A stretch of DNA of 64,000 bases from Rubellimicrobium roseum (GCF_006152145.1 NZ_VDFV01000001.1:372001-436000), one strand, 5' to 3'. Positions 8,834-21,169 are shown, counted from the stretch's first letter. Numbers and translations: made by a program. Notes: generated by a model from the sequence alone, not told the origin.

Positions 8834-9325
8834 TCAGGCAGCCGGACGCCCGCTTGGCCCAGCCGGAGCGTCTTCGGCTTCAGGATCGATGAGCCGGTGA
8901 CGAAGCGCCACGAGGTCGTCGCGAAGGCGTCCCAGCGTCGCCAGATCGAGCCCCACAGCATCCAGGATGCAGGGCGGCACCTCACGGGCCTTGCCCCGCA
9001 GCGCGCGGCCCTTGTCCGTCAGGCTCACGATCACCTGCCGTTCGTCATCGACGGCGCGACGACGCGAGACATGGCCCAGCGCCTCCAACCTCTTGAGGAG
9101 CGGCGTCAGAGTGTTGCTTTCCAGGAAGAGCCGGCGCCCGATCGCGCCCACCGTCTGCCCGTCCTGGGCCCAAAGGACCACCATCACCAGGTATTGCGGA
9201 TAGGTCAGGCCCAGTTCGTCGAGCAGCGGCTTGTAGACGCGGCCGAAGGCGTGGTTGGCCGAATAGACGGCAAAGCAGATGAAATCGGTCAGATCTGGCA
9301 GGTCGGGGGGCGCGGTCTCGGCCAT
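8834..9325 (-). CDS. ohrR: OhrR-type MarR-family peroxide-sensing repressor
   Basis: 163 residues starting MAETAPPDLPDL, with AAAGGAG 8-9 bp upstream. The N-terminal FICFAVYSANHAFGRVYKPL carries the OhrR sensing cysteine (C17), followed by GLTYPQYLVMVVLW and the winged helix about residues 55-105 (LESNTLTPLLKRLEALGHVSR as recognition region and wing). A second cysteine, C119, fits the two-Cys class that forms an intersubunit disulphide. OhrR normally represses ohr, but no ohr is adjacent, so the target may be elsewhere. It could also respond to another oxidant or a phenolic ligand. Confidence 0.82.
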   Translation of the reverse strand: MAETAPPDLPDLTDFICFAVYSANHAFGRVYKPLLDELGLTYPQYLVMVVLWAQDGQTVGAIGRRLFLESNTLTPLLKRLEALGHVSRRRAVDDERQVIVSLTDKGRALRGKAREVPPCILDAVGLDLATLGRLRDDLVALRHRLIDPEAEDAPAGPSGRPAA

Positions 9326-9422
9326 CGGGGGCTCCTTTAGGCCATTCCTACCCGCTTCCATCGAATAGCTCCACCGCGCCGCGCCGCGCCGCGCGCCGGT
9401 CGCCCCGCTTCACCGTCGCGCC

Positions 9423-9776
9423 TTACAGGCTCAGCGAGGCCTCGATCTGCCGGACACGCAGCCGAGCCATGCCGAGATTCGCACCCTTCTTGTCGAGGGC
9501 CACATAAAGGAACGTCTCCGGCGCCTGCTCGAGCGGGCGGATCAGGTGGAGCTGCTTGCCAAGCGTGATCAGGATGTCGTCGATGCTGTCGTCGAGCCCC
9601 AGCGCCTCCATGGCCTGGCGCTCGGCCTTGACCACCTGCGTGTTGACCGCCGCCGCCGCCTCGAGGTCCATCCGGCCGCCGCCTTCCGAGGCCAGCAGCA
9701 GCCCCGATTCGCCATCCACGAGAGCCGCGCCGATGAAGCCGGCGATGGTCGAGGTGCCCGAGATGTCCGTGCGCAT
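9423..9776 (-). CDS. Roadblock/LC7-domain protein
   Basis: 117 residues from MRTDISGTSTIAGFIGA, with GAAGGAACG upstream. The pattern ALVDGESGLLLASEGGG, then the helix around residues 40-60, then DDILITLGKQLHLIRPLEQ and TFLYVALDKKGANLGMARL, is the classic roadblock/LC7 fold (as in MglB or LAMTOR). Such proteins usually bind a small Ras-like GTPase, but no GTPase gene is in the window. A stand-alone role as an oligomeric scaffold is possible. Frame extends to 9893 but the extra N-terminus is Arg/Gly-rich and unconvincing. Confidence 0.75.
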   Translation of the reverse strand: MRTDISGTSTIAGFIGAALVDGESGLLLASEGGGRMDLEAAAAVNTQVVKAERQAMEALGLDDSIDDILITLGKQLHLIRPLEQAPETFLYVALDKKGANLGMARLRVRQIEASLSL

Positions 9777-9998
9777 GCGCGTCGTTCCTTCTATCCGCCC
9801 GGCAGCCCCGCCACCGGTCCCGCGCGGAACCGGCCGGCCCCGCCGCCTCCCCTTCCGGCCCAACCATGTCTGGACTACGGCAACACGACACAAAAACTAA
9901 GATCGAGCATCATTATCAACGAGACGTGTCGAATGTCCGTCGTGTTCTGGGACGCGTGTCGGCTTCGGGTCGGCGAGGACGGCCGGCTCTCAGGTCGA

Positions 9999-10874
9999 CT
10001 AGCCGCCGAACGGCGCCCAGCTCGCCCCGCCGTCCTCCGAAACCAGCAGGACGCCCGAGCCGGTCACGGCATAGGTCCGGCGTCCATCCGTCGCGAGGTG
10101 CAGGAGATAGTCGCCGCCCGGAGGCGGCGAGACCGTGGTCCACTGCCCAAGACCCTCGCCCGTCTCCCCCGCGCGCACGAGGCCCTTGCCCAGCACGAAG
10201 GCCTGGACCTCCGGACCGGGCCCGGTCTCCACGACCGAGACCGGCGCGGTCCAGGGGCCGGCCGGCTCCCAGGTCGCGCCGCCATCGCCGCTGACGAGAA
10301 GCCCGGCCTCCGTGGCCGCGAACAGCCGCTCCGGGTCGGCCGTGGAGGCGGCGAGGTCGATCAGCCCCTCGGGCGCGGGCGCGACCAGCGTCCAGGTCGC
10401 GCCGCCGTCCCGGCTCCGCTGGAGCCCGCCGGCATAGGCGCCGTAGACGGTGCCGGGGTCGGCCGCGCTCGAGGCCATCTGGTGGAAGTCCACCGGCCCG
10501 TCCACGCCCTCCGCGATCCGCGCCCAGCTTGCGCCCCCGTCGGTCGACAGGAGCACCCCGCTGTTGCCGCCCGCTTCGGGATGGCCGCTGGCGAGGAACC
10601 GGTCGTCGCCCGCGACCGAGAAGCCCATGAAGTCCTGGCGGCTCTCGCCCAAAGGGGCGACGGCGCCCGTCGCAAGGTCGAGCGCGTAAAGCCCGTGATG
10701 CGTGGCCAGCAGCAGCCGGCCTCCGTCGAGCGGATCGAGCGCCAAGCCATGGACATGGGTGCGCCCCAGGAGCTCGGCCACCGGCGCGGCCTCCTGGGCC
10801 GTGCCGGGCCCGCCCGACACCAGCAGCGCACCCGCCACGAGGACGCCAACCGGATGGAGCCTGCCGTTCGCCAT
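9999..10874 (-). CDS. Exported Asp-box (BNR-like) repeat protein
   Basis: 291 residues. The N-terminal MANGRLHPVGVLVAGALLVS...GTAQ is a Sec signal peptide. Four Asp-box motifs (S-x-DGG-x-x-W) occur: STDGGASW, SRDGGATW, SGDGGATW and SEDGGASW, as in sialidase or photosystem-assembly-type beta-propellers. No catalytic sialidase residues can be identified, so a binding or assembly role is as likely as hydrolysis. GGAGGGCAGGGAC gives a good ribosome site. It lies 64 bp downstream of arsJ on the same strand and could be part of the ars transcript. Confidence 0.75.
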   Translation of the reverse strand: MANGRLHPVGVLVAGALLVSGGPGTAQEAAPVAELLGRTHVHGLALDPLDGGRLLLATHHGLYALDLATGAVAPLGESRQDFMGFSVAGDDRFLASGHPEAGGNSGVLLSTDGGASWARIAEGVDGPVDFHQMASSAADPGTVYGAYAGGLQRSRDGGATWTLVAPAPEGLIDLAASTADPERLFAATEAGLLVSGDGGATWEPAGPWTAPVSVVETGPGPEVQAFVLGKGLVRAGETGEGLGQWTTVSPPPGGDYLLHLATDGRRTYAVTGSGVLLVSEDGGASWAPFGG

Positions 10875-10938
10875 GTCCCTGCCCTCCCCTGCGGTCCCGC
10901 CGCCCTGCCCTTTCCTAGCGCAGCCCGATCGGCCCCGG

Positions 10939-12216
10939 TCAAGGCCCGCGCGCGGGCATCCGGTCGTCGGCCAGCCTGAGCGCCGCGATCCAGCTCAGGC
11001 CGGCCATGGCACCTGCGGTGGCAAGGCACAGCGCCAGCCCGCCTGTCTGGTAGCTCAGGCCCGACAGGAGCGTGCCGAGCAATCGCCCGGCAGCGTTCGA
11101 CATATAGTAGAAGCCCACGTCGCGGGTGATCCGGCTCGCCTCGCCGAAGGCCAGGATCAGGTAGGAGTGGACGGACGAATTCACCGCGAAGACCACGCCG
11201 AAGAGCAGGAGCCCCCCGATCAGCGCGGCGGTGAGCCCCGCCGAGGGCTCGCCCGCCGCCCAGACGAGGGCGGAAAGGGCGAAGGGGATGGGCACGAGGA
11301 GCCCGGCCCAGCGGATCGCCTTGTCCACCACGTCCCGGCCCTGTGCGCCCTTGGTACGCAGGATGCGGGGTGCGGCGGCCTGCACGGCGCCGTATCCGAT
11401 GATCCAGAGTGCGAGGAAGCCGCCGATGACGAAAAAGGCCCAGCGCCGCCCCTCGGGCGTGCCATCCGACAGCACCGCCTGGAAGTAGACCGGCACGCCC
11501 ACGACGAACCACACGTCCCGCGCGCCGAAGAGGAACAGGCGCGCAAGCGACAGCCGGTTCACCCGCGGGTCGGGCGAACGCCAGCCCTTCAGCCGCGCAC
11601 CCTTGTCGCGGGTGGGCAAGCCTTCGGGCAGGAACAGGGCCACCGCGACCAGGATGGCCGCCAGCACCGCCGCCATGCCCCAGACCGCTGTCTCGAACCC
11701 TGCGAGCGCGAGGAGCGCCGCGCCCAGGAAGAACCCGAGCCCCTTGACCGCGTTCTTCGATCCGGTCAGCGCCGCCACCCATCGGAAGAGCGTGCCGTCC
11801 CCTTCGGGCGCGAGGAGCTTCACGGCCGACTTCGACGACATCTTGGCAAGGTCCTTGGCCACGCCCGAGACACCCTGCACCGCCATGACGAAGGCCACGG
11901 ACGCGGCGACGCCCCAGGCCGGGTCGAGCAGCGACAGCGCCCCGAGCGCCCCGATCTGAAGCCCGAGCCCGGCGTAGAGCGTCGCCGCGAGGCCGAAGCG
12001 CGCCGCGAGCCAGCCCGCGTAGAGGTTGGTGACGATCCCCGCGACCTCGTAGAGAAGGAACAGCCAGGCAAGCTGCACCGGCGTGAAGCCCAAGCCGTTG
12101 AAGTGCAGCAGCACCAGCATCCGCAGCGCGCCGTCGGTAAGCATGAAGGCCCAGTAGGCGGCCGTGACGGCGGCGTAGGCCCGGAGCGGGCTCGCAGGGG
12201 CCGGCGCGTCGGTCAC
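10939..12216 (-). CDS. arsJ: ArsJ organoarsenical efflux permease
   Basis: 425 residues, major facilitator with about 11-12 membrane helices. It begins with the GTG at 12216 ([17 protein letters not shown]), overlapping the GAPDH stop codon by 4 bp (GTGA), so the two are translationally coupled. Features such as [33 protein letters not shown] and [17 protein letters not shown] are typical of ArsJ. Known role of the family: export of 1-arseno-3-phosphoglycerate, made by the partner GAPDH from arsenate and glyceraldehyde-3-phosphate, which then breaks down outside the cell. The gene order fixes the assignment. Confidence 0.9.
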   Translation of the reverse strand: MTDAPAPASPLRAYAAVTAAYWAFMLTDGALRMLVLLHFNGLGFTPVQLAWLFLLYEVAGIVTNLYAGWLAARFGLAATLYAGLGLQIGALGALSLLDPAWGVAASVAFVMAVQGVSGVAKDLAKMSSKSAVKLLAPEGDGTLFRWVAALTGSKNAVKGLGFFLGAALLALAGFETAVWGMAAVLAAILVAVALFLPEGLPTRDKGARLKGWRSPDPRVNRLSLARLFLFGARDVWFVVGVPVYFQAVLSDGTPEGRRWAFFVIGGFLALWIIGYGAVQAAAPRILRTKGAQGRDVVDKAIRWAGLLVPIPFALSALVWAAGEPSAGLTAALIGGLLLFGVVFAVNSSVHSYLILAFGEASRITRDVGFYYMSNAAGRLLGTLLSGLSYQTGGLALCLATAGAMAGLSWIAALRLADDRMPARGP

Positions 12217-13223
12217 ATCGACCCCGCGACCATTCGGATGATGTCCGCGAGCCGGCAGGCGTAGCCCCACTCGTTGTCGTACCAGGCGTAGACCTTCACC
12301 TGCGTGCCGTTCACGACCATGGTGCTCGGCGCGTCCACGATGGCCGATCGGGGATCGTTGGTGAAGTCCGACGACACCAGCGCCCGCGTCTCGTAGCCGA
12401 GGATGCCCCGGAGCGGGCCTGCGGCGGCGGCTTGGAACAGGGCGTTGACCTCTTCGGCGGTCGTGGGCCGCTCCACTTCGAAGACGCAGTCGGTGAGCGA
12501 GCCGTTCAGCAGCGGCACCCGCACGGCGTGGCCGTTCAGCCGCCCCTTCAGCTCGGGATAGATCAGCGTGATCGCGGTAGCCGAGCCGGTCGTCGTGGGG
12601 ATCAGGTTGAGGAGCGCCGAGCGGGCGCGCCGCATGTCCTTGGCGGGCCGGTCCACGATGGTCTGGGTGTTGGTGACGTCATGGATCGTGGTGATCGAGC
12701 CGTGCCGGATGCCCAGGCCCTCGTGGATCACCTTCACCACCGGGGCGAGGCAGTTCGTCGTGCAGCTCGCCGCCGTGACCAGATCGTGCCGGGCGGGGTC
12801 GTAGAGGTGGTGGTTGATCCCGTAGACGAGGTTCAGCGCCCCGCCGTCCTTCACGGGCGCCGAGACCACGACCTTGCGCGCGCCCGCCCCGAAGTAGGGC
12901 TGCACCTTGGCCCCGGTCTTGAACACGCCCGTGCAGTCCACCACGAGATCCACGCCCAGCTCACCAAGCGGCAGCGCCTCGATGGCTCCTTCGTGCGTGA
13001 GGCGGATGCGGGTGCCGTTGATCGTCAGCGCACCCGGCTCGTGGCCGATCCCGGCCTTCCACCGGCCATGGACGCTGTCGAACTCCAGCAGCAGCGCGTG
13101 CTGCTCGGCGTCCCCGGCGGGGTCGTTGAGCAGGACGACCTCGCCCCTCGCCCCGCTGTCGATCAGGTCGCGCAGCACGAGCTTGCCGATGCGGCCGAGG
13201 CCATTGAGAGCGATGCGGGGCAA
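12213..13223 (-). CDS. ArsJ-associated glyceraldehyde-3-phosphate dehydrogenase
   Basis: 336 residues. The start is a TTG at 13223 giving (M)[16 protein letters not shown], the conserved Rossmann N-terminus. CAGGAG lies just upstream inside the end of arsR-arsC, and only 4 bp separate the genes. Catalytic cysteine in [12 protein letters not shown]-binding GLGRIG; substrate-binding TTTGSATA. It is a type I phosphorylating GAPDH that, in this operon type, uses arsenate in place of phosphate to make 1-arseno-3-phosphoglycerate for ArsJ. Its genomic partner rather than its sequence separates it from glycolytic Gap. The longer upstream reading in this frame overlaps arsR-arsC antiphase and is not coding. 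Confidence 0.92.
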   Translation of the reverse strand: MPRIALNGLGRIGKLVLRDLIDSGARGEVVLLNDPAGDAEQHALLLEFDSVHGRWKAGIGHEPGALTINGTRIRLTHEGAIEALPLGELGVDLVVDCTGVFKTGAKVQPYFGAGARKVVVSAPVKDGGALNLVYGINHHLYDPARHDLVTAASCTTNCLAPVVKVIHEGLGIRHGSITTIHDVTNTQTIVDRPAKDMRRARSALLNLIPTTTGSATAITLIYPELKGRLNGHAVRVPLLNGSLTDCVFEVERPTTAEEVNALFQAAAAGPLRGILGYETRALVSSDFTNDPRSAIVDAPSTMVVNGTQVKVYAWYDNEWGYACRLADIIRMVAGSM

Positions 13224-13227
13224 GGGC

Positions 13228-14073
13228 CTACTCCTGCAGGGCGATGTCGTCGAGGGAACCGAGGCGATCGACCCGCGCCTGAACCGCCATCCGGTCCAGG
13301 GTCGAGAAGGGCAGCTCCACGAAGGCGGCGATGCGCCGCCGGAGCGCCCCATAGGTCTGCGCGAAGACGAGGGCCTTCTCCGCGTCGGTGCCCGGCGCCT
13401 TGACCGGGTCGGGCAGGCCCCAGTGACCCGTGATGGGCTGGCCCGGCCAGGGCGGGCATTCCTCGGCGGCGGCCGTGTCGCAGACGGTGAAGACGAAGTC
13501 CATCCGCGGGGCGCCCGGCTGCTGGAACTCCGAGACGTGCTTGGAGCGCAGGGTCGAGACGTCATGGCCGTTGCGCGTCAGGACATCAAGGGCGAAGGGG
13601 TTGAGCTGCGTGTTGGGACGTATCCCGGCGGAGAAGGCCTGGAACTTGCCCTTCCCGAGGTCGCGCAAGAGCGCTTCGGCAAAGATTGATCGGGCGGAGT
13701 TGCCCGAGCAGATGAACAGCACGTCGAAGTCGGTGTCGCGCATGGCAGTGTCCTCGGGCAAGGAGTGAAAGGGGGCGAGCAGGTCGGGACGAGCCCGTCC
13801 GACGTCGAGGGCGAGATAGCCGATCAGATCCTCGGCGGCGCCGAGGTCGACCGAGTAGAAAAGGGAGCGGCCCTGCCGCTCGACCTGGATCAGGCCGGCC
13901 GACATCAATTCGTTGAGGTGGTGGGACAGCGTGTTGGGCTTGAACCCGAGCGCCTCGACCATCTCCGTTGGCCGCACGCCCCGAGGGGCAAAGCGCATGA
14001 GCATACGGAACACCGCAAGGCGGCCCGGATGGCCGAGGCAGGAGAAAGCATGGACGGCGCGTGATGATTCCAT
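13228..14073 (-). CDS. ArsR-ArsC fusion: arsenic repressor and arsenate reductase
   Basis: 281 residues in one open frame. Residues 1-105 are an ArsR-type winged helix ([18 protein letters not shown]; recognition region [18 protein letters not shown]; wing [13 protein letters not shown]). Residues 113-281 are a low-molecular-weight phosphatase-like arsenate reductase. Its P-loop CSGNSAR(S) spans C122-R128, and [10 protein letters not shown] supplies two further redox cysteines, as in thioredoxin-coupled ArsC. The ATG at 14073 abuts a palindrome, leaving no room for a ribosome site, so the message may be leaderless or nearly so. First gene of the operon with the GAPDH and arsJ. The usual ArsR CVC metal motif is not seen, so the inducer-binding site is unclear. 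Confidence 0.9.
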   Translation of the reverse strand: MESSRAVHAFSCLGHPGRLAVFRMLMRFAPRGVRPTEMVEALGFKPNTLSHHLNELMSAGLIQVERQGRSLFYSVDLGAAEDLIGYLALDVGRARPDLLAPFHSLPEDTAMRDTDFDVLFICSGNSARSIFAEALLRDLGKGKFQAFSAGIRPNTQLNPFALDVLTRNGHDVSTLRSKHVSEFQQPGAPRMDFVFTVCDTAAAEECPPWPGQPITGHWGLPDPVKAPGTDAEKALVFAQTYGALRRRIAAFVELPFSTLDRMAVQARVDRLGSLDDIALQE

Positions 14074-14085
14074 TATTCTTGAATA
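14074..14085 (-). promoter_or_regulatory. Palindrome at the start of the ars operon
   Basis: On the minus strand TATTC-AA-GAATA runs directly into the ATG of the arsR-arsC fusion. The perfect 5-bp arms and AT-rich character in GC-rich surroundings suit an ArsR-type operator overlapping the -10 region or transcription start. No Shine-Dalgarno fits between it and the ATG. Confidence 0.5.
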
Positions 14086-14419
14086 CAGGATGTTTATGAC
14101 ATGTCCATGACGGCCGGCTCCGGGCCGTCCCGGTCCAAGCCCGGCGCGCAAGCCGCGCAGCGGAACCCCCTCTCTCCCACGACGACCCGGCCCCGCATCC
14201 ATTTCCCCGGCGACACCGCCCCGCGATTCCCGAACCGGGTGCGCCAGCCACCGCTTGCGGACGGGTCCTGGTCATGAGCGCGGGCAAGATGCTGCCCTTG
14301 TGCTCCTCGGGCCGATGCGGCTCCCATCTTGCGGGCCCAACCCGAGAAGGCCCGTGCCGTCCCTCGTCAGGCCGGCTATGGTCGGCAGCGGACCCTTCTG
14401 CCGCCCGAGGCTGCCGCGC
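14086..14419. other. Intergenic region between the ars operon and the P-type ATPase
   Basis: 334 bp between divergent genes. Apart from the ars palindrome at its left edge I see no gene, repeat or convincing promoter. The plus-strand frame of the ATPase is open through here from 14255, but the translation before 14378 does not resemble an ATPase N-terminus. Confidence 0.5.
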
Positions 14420-16942
<2,523 letters not shown>

Positions 16943-17883
16943 CGCACGTCGCCGGGCCCAGACCCACGCGCTCGGATCGAGCCCGGCCCGACCAGGATGG
17001 ACGCACTCGGACCACGGCTCAAAGATCTGCACCTCTGGCCCAAAGGCATCTGCGCGGCATCGCCACCTCTGGGCCATGGCCTGGGTCAGCTTCCAAGCCT
17101 GCGCGGGCATCCGTCGCTGTCAGGCCGCGCGGGTCTCCACCCACGGGCCCGGCCACCCCAATCCTTAACACTCTTTCGACAACCACCTCATTGTTGCCGC
17201 TTTGACGTCAATCGAGCGCCGTGATCGTTCGGCATCAAGGCATCAGTGCTCCTCCCGGACACTGTCCATCGCCTGCGAGCGGCAACTCCCTGTCCTCTCG
17301 CGCGATTCGTCACTCGGCCGGCCTTGCGGATGGTAGGGATACCGTCCAGCGTGGCCGGCCTTTTTTCCGTGAAGGCCTTGGCCGCCGGGTCCCGTCCCGC
17401 CCCACGGGACGGAAGCAACGGCCCGGAGACAGCCGGGCCGGGCATTCGGGATCTGGTCAGGCAGATGCTACCTGTCCCACGCGGCTCCAGGCCGACCCTG
17501 AGCCCTCGCCCAGAATGCGCACCCTGCCAGCAAGTCCGCAGGCCATGACCGGAAGATCAAAGGCCGAATTATGTCATGCAGACGCGCAACGTTGCCAATC
17601 TTGAGGCACCATACAGAGACAGTACTATCGCCAACTGACTGATTGGTCATGCCTCATTGGCAAACTGGTACCAAATTAGGAATTTTCTCGCCTTTCTTAT
17701 GGCCGCACGGCAGAACAGTCGACATGAACGGTCCTGATCTCCCTTCGCCTCCGACCTGTCGGACGGAGGGTTATCGAACCCCCATGGCCATGTGCCAGCG
17801 CGAGCCGAGACGGGCACCTGTCGGGCCAACGCCCGGAGCGAGCCCTTTGAGGACCTGCGCCGAACCGAAGGAGCACCACGAAC
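16943..17883. other. Long intergenic region upstream of the RTX gene
   Basis: About 940 bp with several short overlapping frames of poor composition and no recognisable protein. The base composition drops towards AT near 17160-17220 and 17560-17700, which suggests promoter DNA for the RTX gene. A strong hairpin with a T-run lies at 17316-17366. Confidence 0.5.
17316..17366 (+). terminator. Hairpin followed by T6
   Basis: GGCCGGCC (17316-17323) pairs with GGCCGGCC (17353-17360), and inside it GATGGTA pairs with TACCGTC (one G-U pair). TTTTTT follows at 17361-17366. The form is that of an intrinsic terminator. It is 370 bp beyond the ATPase stop, so it may end a long 3' region or act as an attenuator of an unseen transcript leading towards the RTX gene. 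Confidence 0.6.
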
Positions 17884-20097
17884 GTGAGACTGGACGGAAC
17901 ACCTGGCAACGACACCCTGAACGGCGGTCCGACCGCCGACAGCCTGAACGGCCAGGGAGGACGGGACACGCTGAATGGCAGGGGCGGCAACGACCGGCTT
18001 TTCGGCGGCGCGGGCAACGATCGGCTCGACGGCGGAACGGGTAGGGACCAGCTCTACGGCGGAGCGGGCAAGGACACACTCCAGGGCGGAGCGGGCAACG
18101 ACCTCTACTTCGTGGACCGGGCCAGCGACCTGGTGATCGAGCGGGCCGGAGCGGGCATCGATACCATCCGCTCGGCGGTGAGCCTGACATTGGGCGCCGA
18201 CGTCGAGAACCTGACGCTCGTGGGCAGCGCGGCCCAGCGGGGTTCGGGCAACGCCCTGGCGAACCGGATCAGCGGCACCGGCGAGGCGAACAGCCTGTAC
18301 GGCCGCGCCGGGAACGACGTGCTCCTCGGCGGGGCGGGCAACGACCGGCTCGATGGAGGCATGGGCAATGACCGGCTCCTCGGCGGGGCGGGCAATGACC
18401 GATACATCGTCGACTCGGTCACCGATCGCGTGATCGAGAGCGCCGGCAAGGGAGCCGACGCCATCCTCTCCTCGGTGAGCCTGACGCTCGGATCGAATGT
18501 CGAACGGCTCCAGCTGACCGGGTCGGCCGACCTCAATGGGATCGGCAACGGGCTCGGCAACACGCTGCGCGGCAACGGGGGGGCGAACAGCCTGCGCGGC
18601 GCCGAGGGCCAGGACCTGCTGTATGGCGGCGCCGGCAACGACTGGCTGCACGGCGGGACCGGCAACGATCGGCTGATCGGAGGCACGGGCGACGATATCT
18701 ATCATGTGCGCGTGCCGGGTGACGTCGTCATCGAGCGGGCCGGCGCGGGGCTCGACACGATCCGGTCGTCGATCGACCGGACGCTGGGGAACAACATCGA
18801 GAATCTGGTGCTCATAGGCGGCACGGCCGTGCGGGGCTCCGGCAATACCCTGGCGAACCGGATCAGCGGCAATGGCGTGGCGAACACCCTCTACGGCCGA
18901 GGCGGGGACGACACGCTCGTCGGCGGGGCGGGCCACGACTCGCTTTTTGGCGGGGACGGCGGGGACCAGCTCTTCGGCGGGCTGGGCAACGATTTCTATG
19001 ACGTCAATTCGCGGCGCGACGCGGTGACGGAGGCGACCGACGCGGGAACCGACTTCGTCCGCTCATCGGTGAACGTGACGCTCAGCGCGAATGTCGAGAA
19101 CCTCCAGCTCACCGGCACCAGGGCGCTCTCGGGGACCGGCAATGGCCTCGACAACAGCCTGACCGGCAACGCCGGCATCAACAACCTTCTCGGGCTCGAA
19201 GGCGACGACCAGCTCGACGGGCTGGCCGGAGCGGATGTCCTGTCCGGCGCGGCGGGTCGCGACCGGCTCGATGGGGGCGCGGGCGACGACTGGATGAACG
19301 GCGGCGCGGGCGACGACCTCTATGTCGTGGATCAGGCGGGCGACGTCGTGACCGAGTCCGCCGGCGGCGGCAGCGACCGGATCGAGTCCTCCGTCGGCTT
19401 GACGCTCTGGGACAACGTCGAGGACCTGATCCTCACCGGCCAGGGAAACCTGAACGCCAACGGCAACGGCCTCGACAACCGCATGACCGGCAACGAAGGC
19501 CGGAACGTCCTCATCGGCCGCGACGGGGCCGATCTCCTCGAAGGCCTGTCGGGCGCGGACCTGCTCTATGGCGGCGCGGGCAACGACCGGCTGGACGGCG
19601 ACAGCGGGCAGGATCGCCTCTATGGCCGCGACGGGGATGACGTCATGCATGGCGGCGCGGACAAGGACCGGTTCCAGGGCGACGCCGGGCAGGACGAGAT
19701 CCATGGCGGCGCCGGGGCGGACGGGATGGCGGGCGGTGCCGGGGTGGACACGCTCACGGGCGGGCTGGGGAACGACTTCTTCAGCTTCGCCCGGCTTTCC
19801 CACGCCGGCGACATCATCACCGACTTCCACAACGTGGCGGACGACAACGACCGGTTCAACATCAAAGCCGCCGGCTTCGGCGGGGGGCTGGTCGCGCAGC
19901 AGACGCTCGACAAGGACCGGTTCGTAATCCGGGCCAACGACAACGTCGCCCAGGAGTCCAACGACCGCTTCATCTTCCGCTCGTCCGACGAGACGCTCTG
20001 GTTCGATCGCGACGGCACCGGCGAGAACGAGGCCAGTCTCGTCGCGGACCTGCAGGACGGGGCGGTCCTGACCTCGGCGGACATCCTTCTGATCTGA
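17884..20097 (+). CDS. RTX calcium-binding secreted protein with five tandem modules
   Basis: 737 residues from a GTG at 17884, AAGGAG 10 bp upstream. It opens directly with RTX nonapeptides (GTPGNDTLNGG) and has no Sec signal, so export by a type I system is expected. A module of roughly 92-109 residues repeats five times. Each has a spacer beginning D-x-I-x-S-S-V-x-x-TLG-x-x-VENL-x-L-x-G (near residues 94, 196, 297, 389, 498), then GNxLxN(R)I-x-GNxxAN, then GGAGNDxLxGG calcium-roll repeats and a YxVD step. The last about 115 residues (LSHAGDIITDFHNVADDND..., ending TSADILLI) are the usual C-terminal secretion signal region. No enzymatic domain; probably surface or matrix material. No transporter genes nearby. 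Confidence 0.9.
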   Translation: MRLDGTPGNDTLNGGPTADSLNGQGGRDTLNGRGGNDRLFGGAGNDRLDGGTGRDQLYGGAGKDTLQGGAGNDLYFVDRASDLVIERAGAGIDTIRSAVSLTLGADVENLTLVGSAAQRGSGNALANRISGTGEANSLYGRAGNDVLLGGAGNDRLDGGMGNDRLLGGAGNDRYIVDSVTDRVIESAGKGADAILSSVSLTLGSNVERLQLTGSADLNGIGNGLGNTLRGNGGANSLRGAEGQDLLYGGAGNDWLHGGTGNDRLIGGTGDDIYHVRVPGDVVIERAGAGLDTIRSSIDRTLGNNIENLVLIGGTAVRGSGNTLANRISGNGVANTLYGRGGDDTLVGGAGHDSLFGGDGGDQLFGGLGNDFYDVNSRRDAVTEATDAGTDFVRSSVNVTLSANVENLQLTGTRALSGTGNGLDNSLTGNAGINNLLGLEGDDQLDGLAGADVLSGAAGRDRLDGGAGDDWMNGGAGDDLYVVDQAGDVVTESAGGGSDRIESSVGLTLWDNVEDLILTGQGNLNANGNGLDNRMTGNEGRNVLIGRDGADLLEGLSGADLLYGGAGNDRLDGDSGQDRLYGRDGDDVMHGGADKDRFQGDAGQDEIHGGAGADGMAGGAGVDTLTGGLGNDFFSFARLSHAGDIITDFHNVADDNDRFNIKAAGFGGGLVAQQTLDKDRFVIRANDNVAQESNDRFIFRSSDETLWFDRDGTGENEASLVADLQDGAVLTSADILLI

Positions 20098-20104
20098 GAC
20101 CTTC

Positions 20105-20129
20105 GAGGGGCCGTCCAAGACGACCCCTC
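20105..20129 (+). terminator. Hairpin after the RTX gene
   Basis: GAGGGGCCGTC (20105-20115) and GACGACCCCTC (20119-20129) form an 11-bp stem with one mismatch, starting 8 bp after the RTX stop codon. No T-run follows. Confidence 0.5.
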
Positions 20130-21169
20130 CTCCGCCCCCGGCTCGACCACGACAGCGGAGCAGCCCTCGTGGGGTCGAACCTCGACGGGAGCACTCCGAA
20201 ATGGAGACCCGCCCGCGCCCTTGACCCTCAGGGCGCGGGCGACCCCGCGTACATCCCCCTCCCGGCTGCGGCAGGATGGACGCCATGAACCGGCAGAGCG
20301 CGAACGGGTTCATGGCGGGCGGTCATCCACGATTCGCAGGGCGGCCCGAAGCTCGCCTCCCGGCCCACCGGGCCCATCCCTCACCGACTCGGGCGACGAC
20401 GAGATTCCGAACGGCGCAGGCGCATGCAGGCGCTGCGAACCGGCAGCAGCCGTTCGCCCCGACATCCGTGACGAAACGACGAGGCCGGCGACGACCTGTT
20501 TTTCGAATCGCAGCCGCACGGGCCCCAGTTCCGACTGGACCCCAGGCAGAGCCACACCTCCGAGGCACTGTTCATGGGCTGATTCGGGCCCATGGCTGTG
20601 GCCGCCGTCGACCAGGCCCCGATGATGGAGCACCGCACGGGAGAGCCGGTCGTCTGCCACGCGGCGAGCCTCGTGCATGCCGCACGGGCTCCGGACCCAG
20701 CAAGGCGCAGGCGGACAGGATCACCTTGACGCAGCGATCATGACGAGGGGCCAGCCCTTGAGCCGCGCGAACGACCCTCGATCCCGTGAAGTTCGCGGTC
20801 AAAGCCAGATCATGCGGGATGAAGGCCCTGCGCCCTCGGCGAAAGGGGATGCAGGGCTCCACGACACGCCTGCCCAAGGTCCAACGGAACCGGCCGGCAT
20901 CATGGCCCGGCCACCGATCAGGACCTCGGCCTGGGGCAGAGAGCACCGGGGGCGCCATCGCACCAAGCTGGTCGCCTCGGTGTCCCGCGCCCGGAAACGG
21001 GCCCATCGGCGGCCCTTCGTTAGCCCGCAAGCAGGGTATCGCTCACCTGGGCGAAGCTCACAAATTGGCCCCGCTCGTGCTTCGGTCACGCCGCGAAGAG
21101 GCCGCGATTCACGGCAAGAAGGAGATCAGACTGGAGGAAAAAGCCAGCGCAACGAAAACGAGGGACGCA
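20130..21169. other. Intergenic region between the RTX and beta-helix genes
   Basis: About 1.04 kb without a convincing gene. Frames of 60-190 codons exist but their composition is erratic. Near 20380-20560 two neighbouring frames contain weakly RTX-like pieces (SGDDEIPNGAGA and AGDDLFFES), so part may be a degraded RTX end. The last 150 bp, with purine-rich segments, is the leader of the beta-helix gene. Confidence 0.4.
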
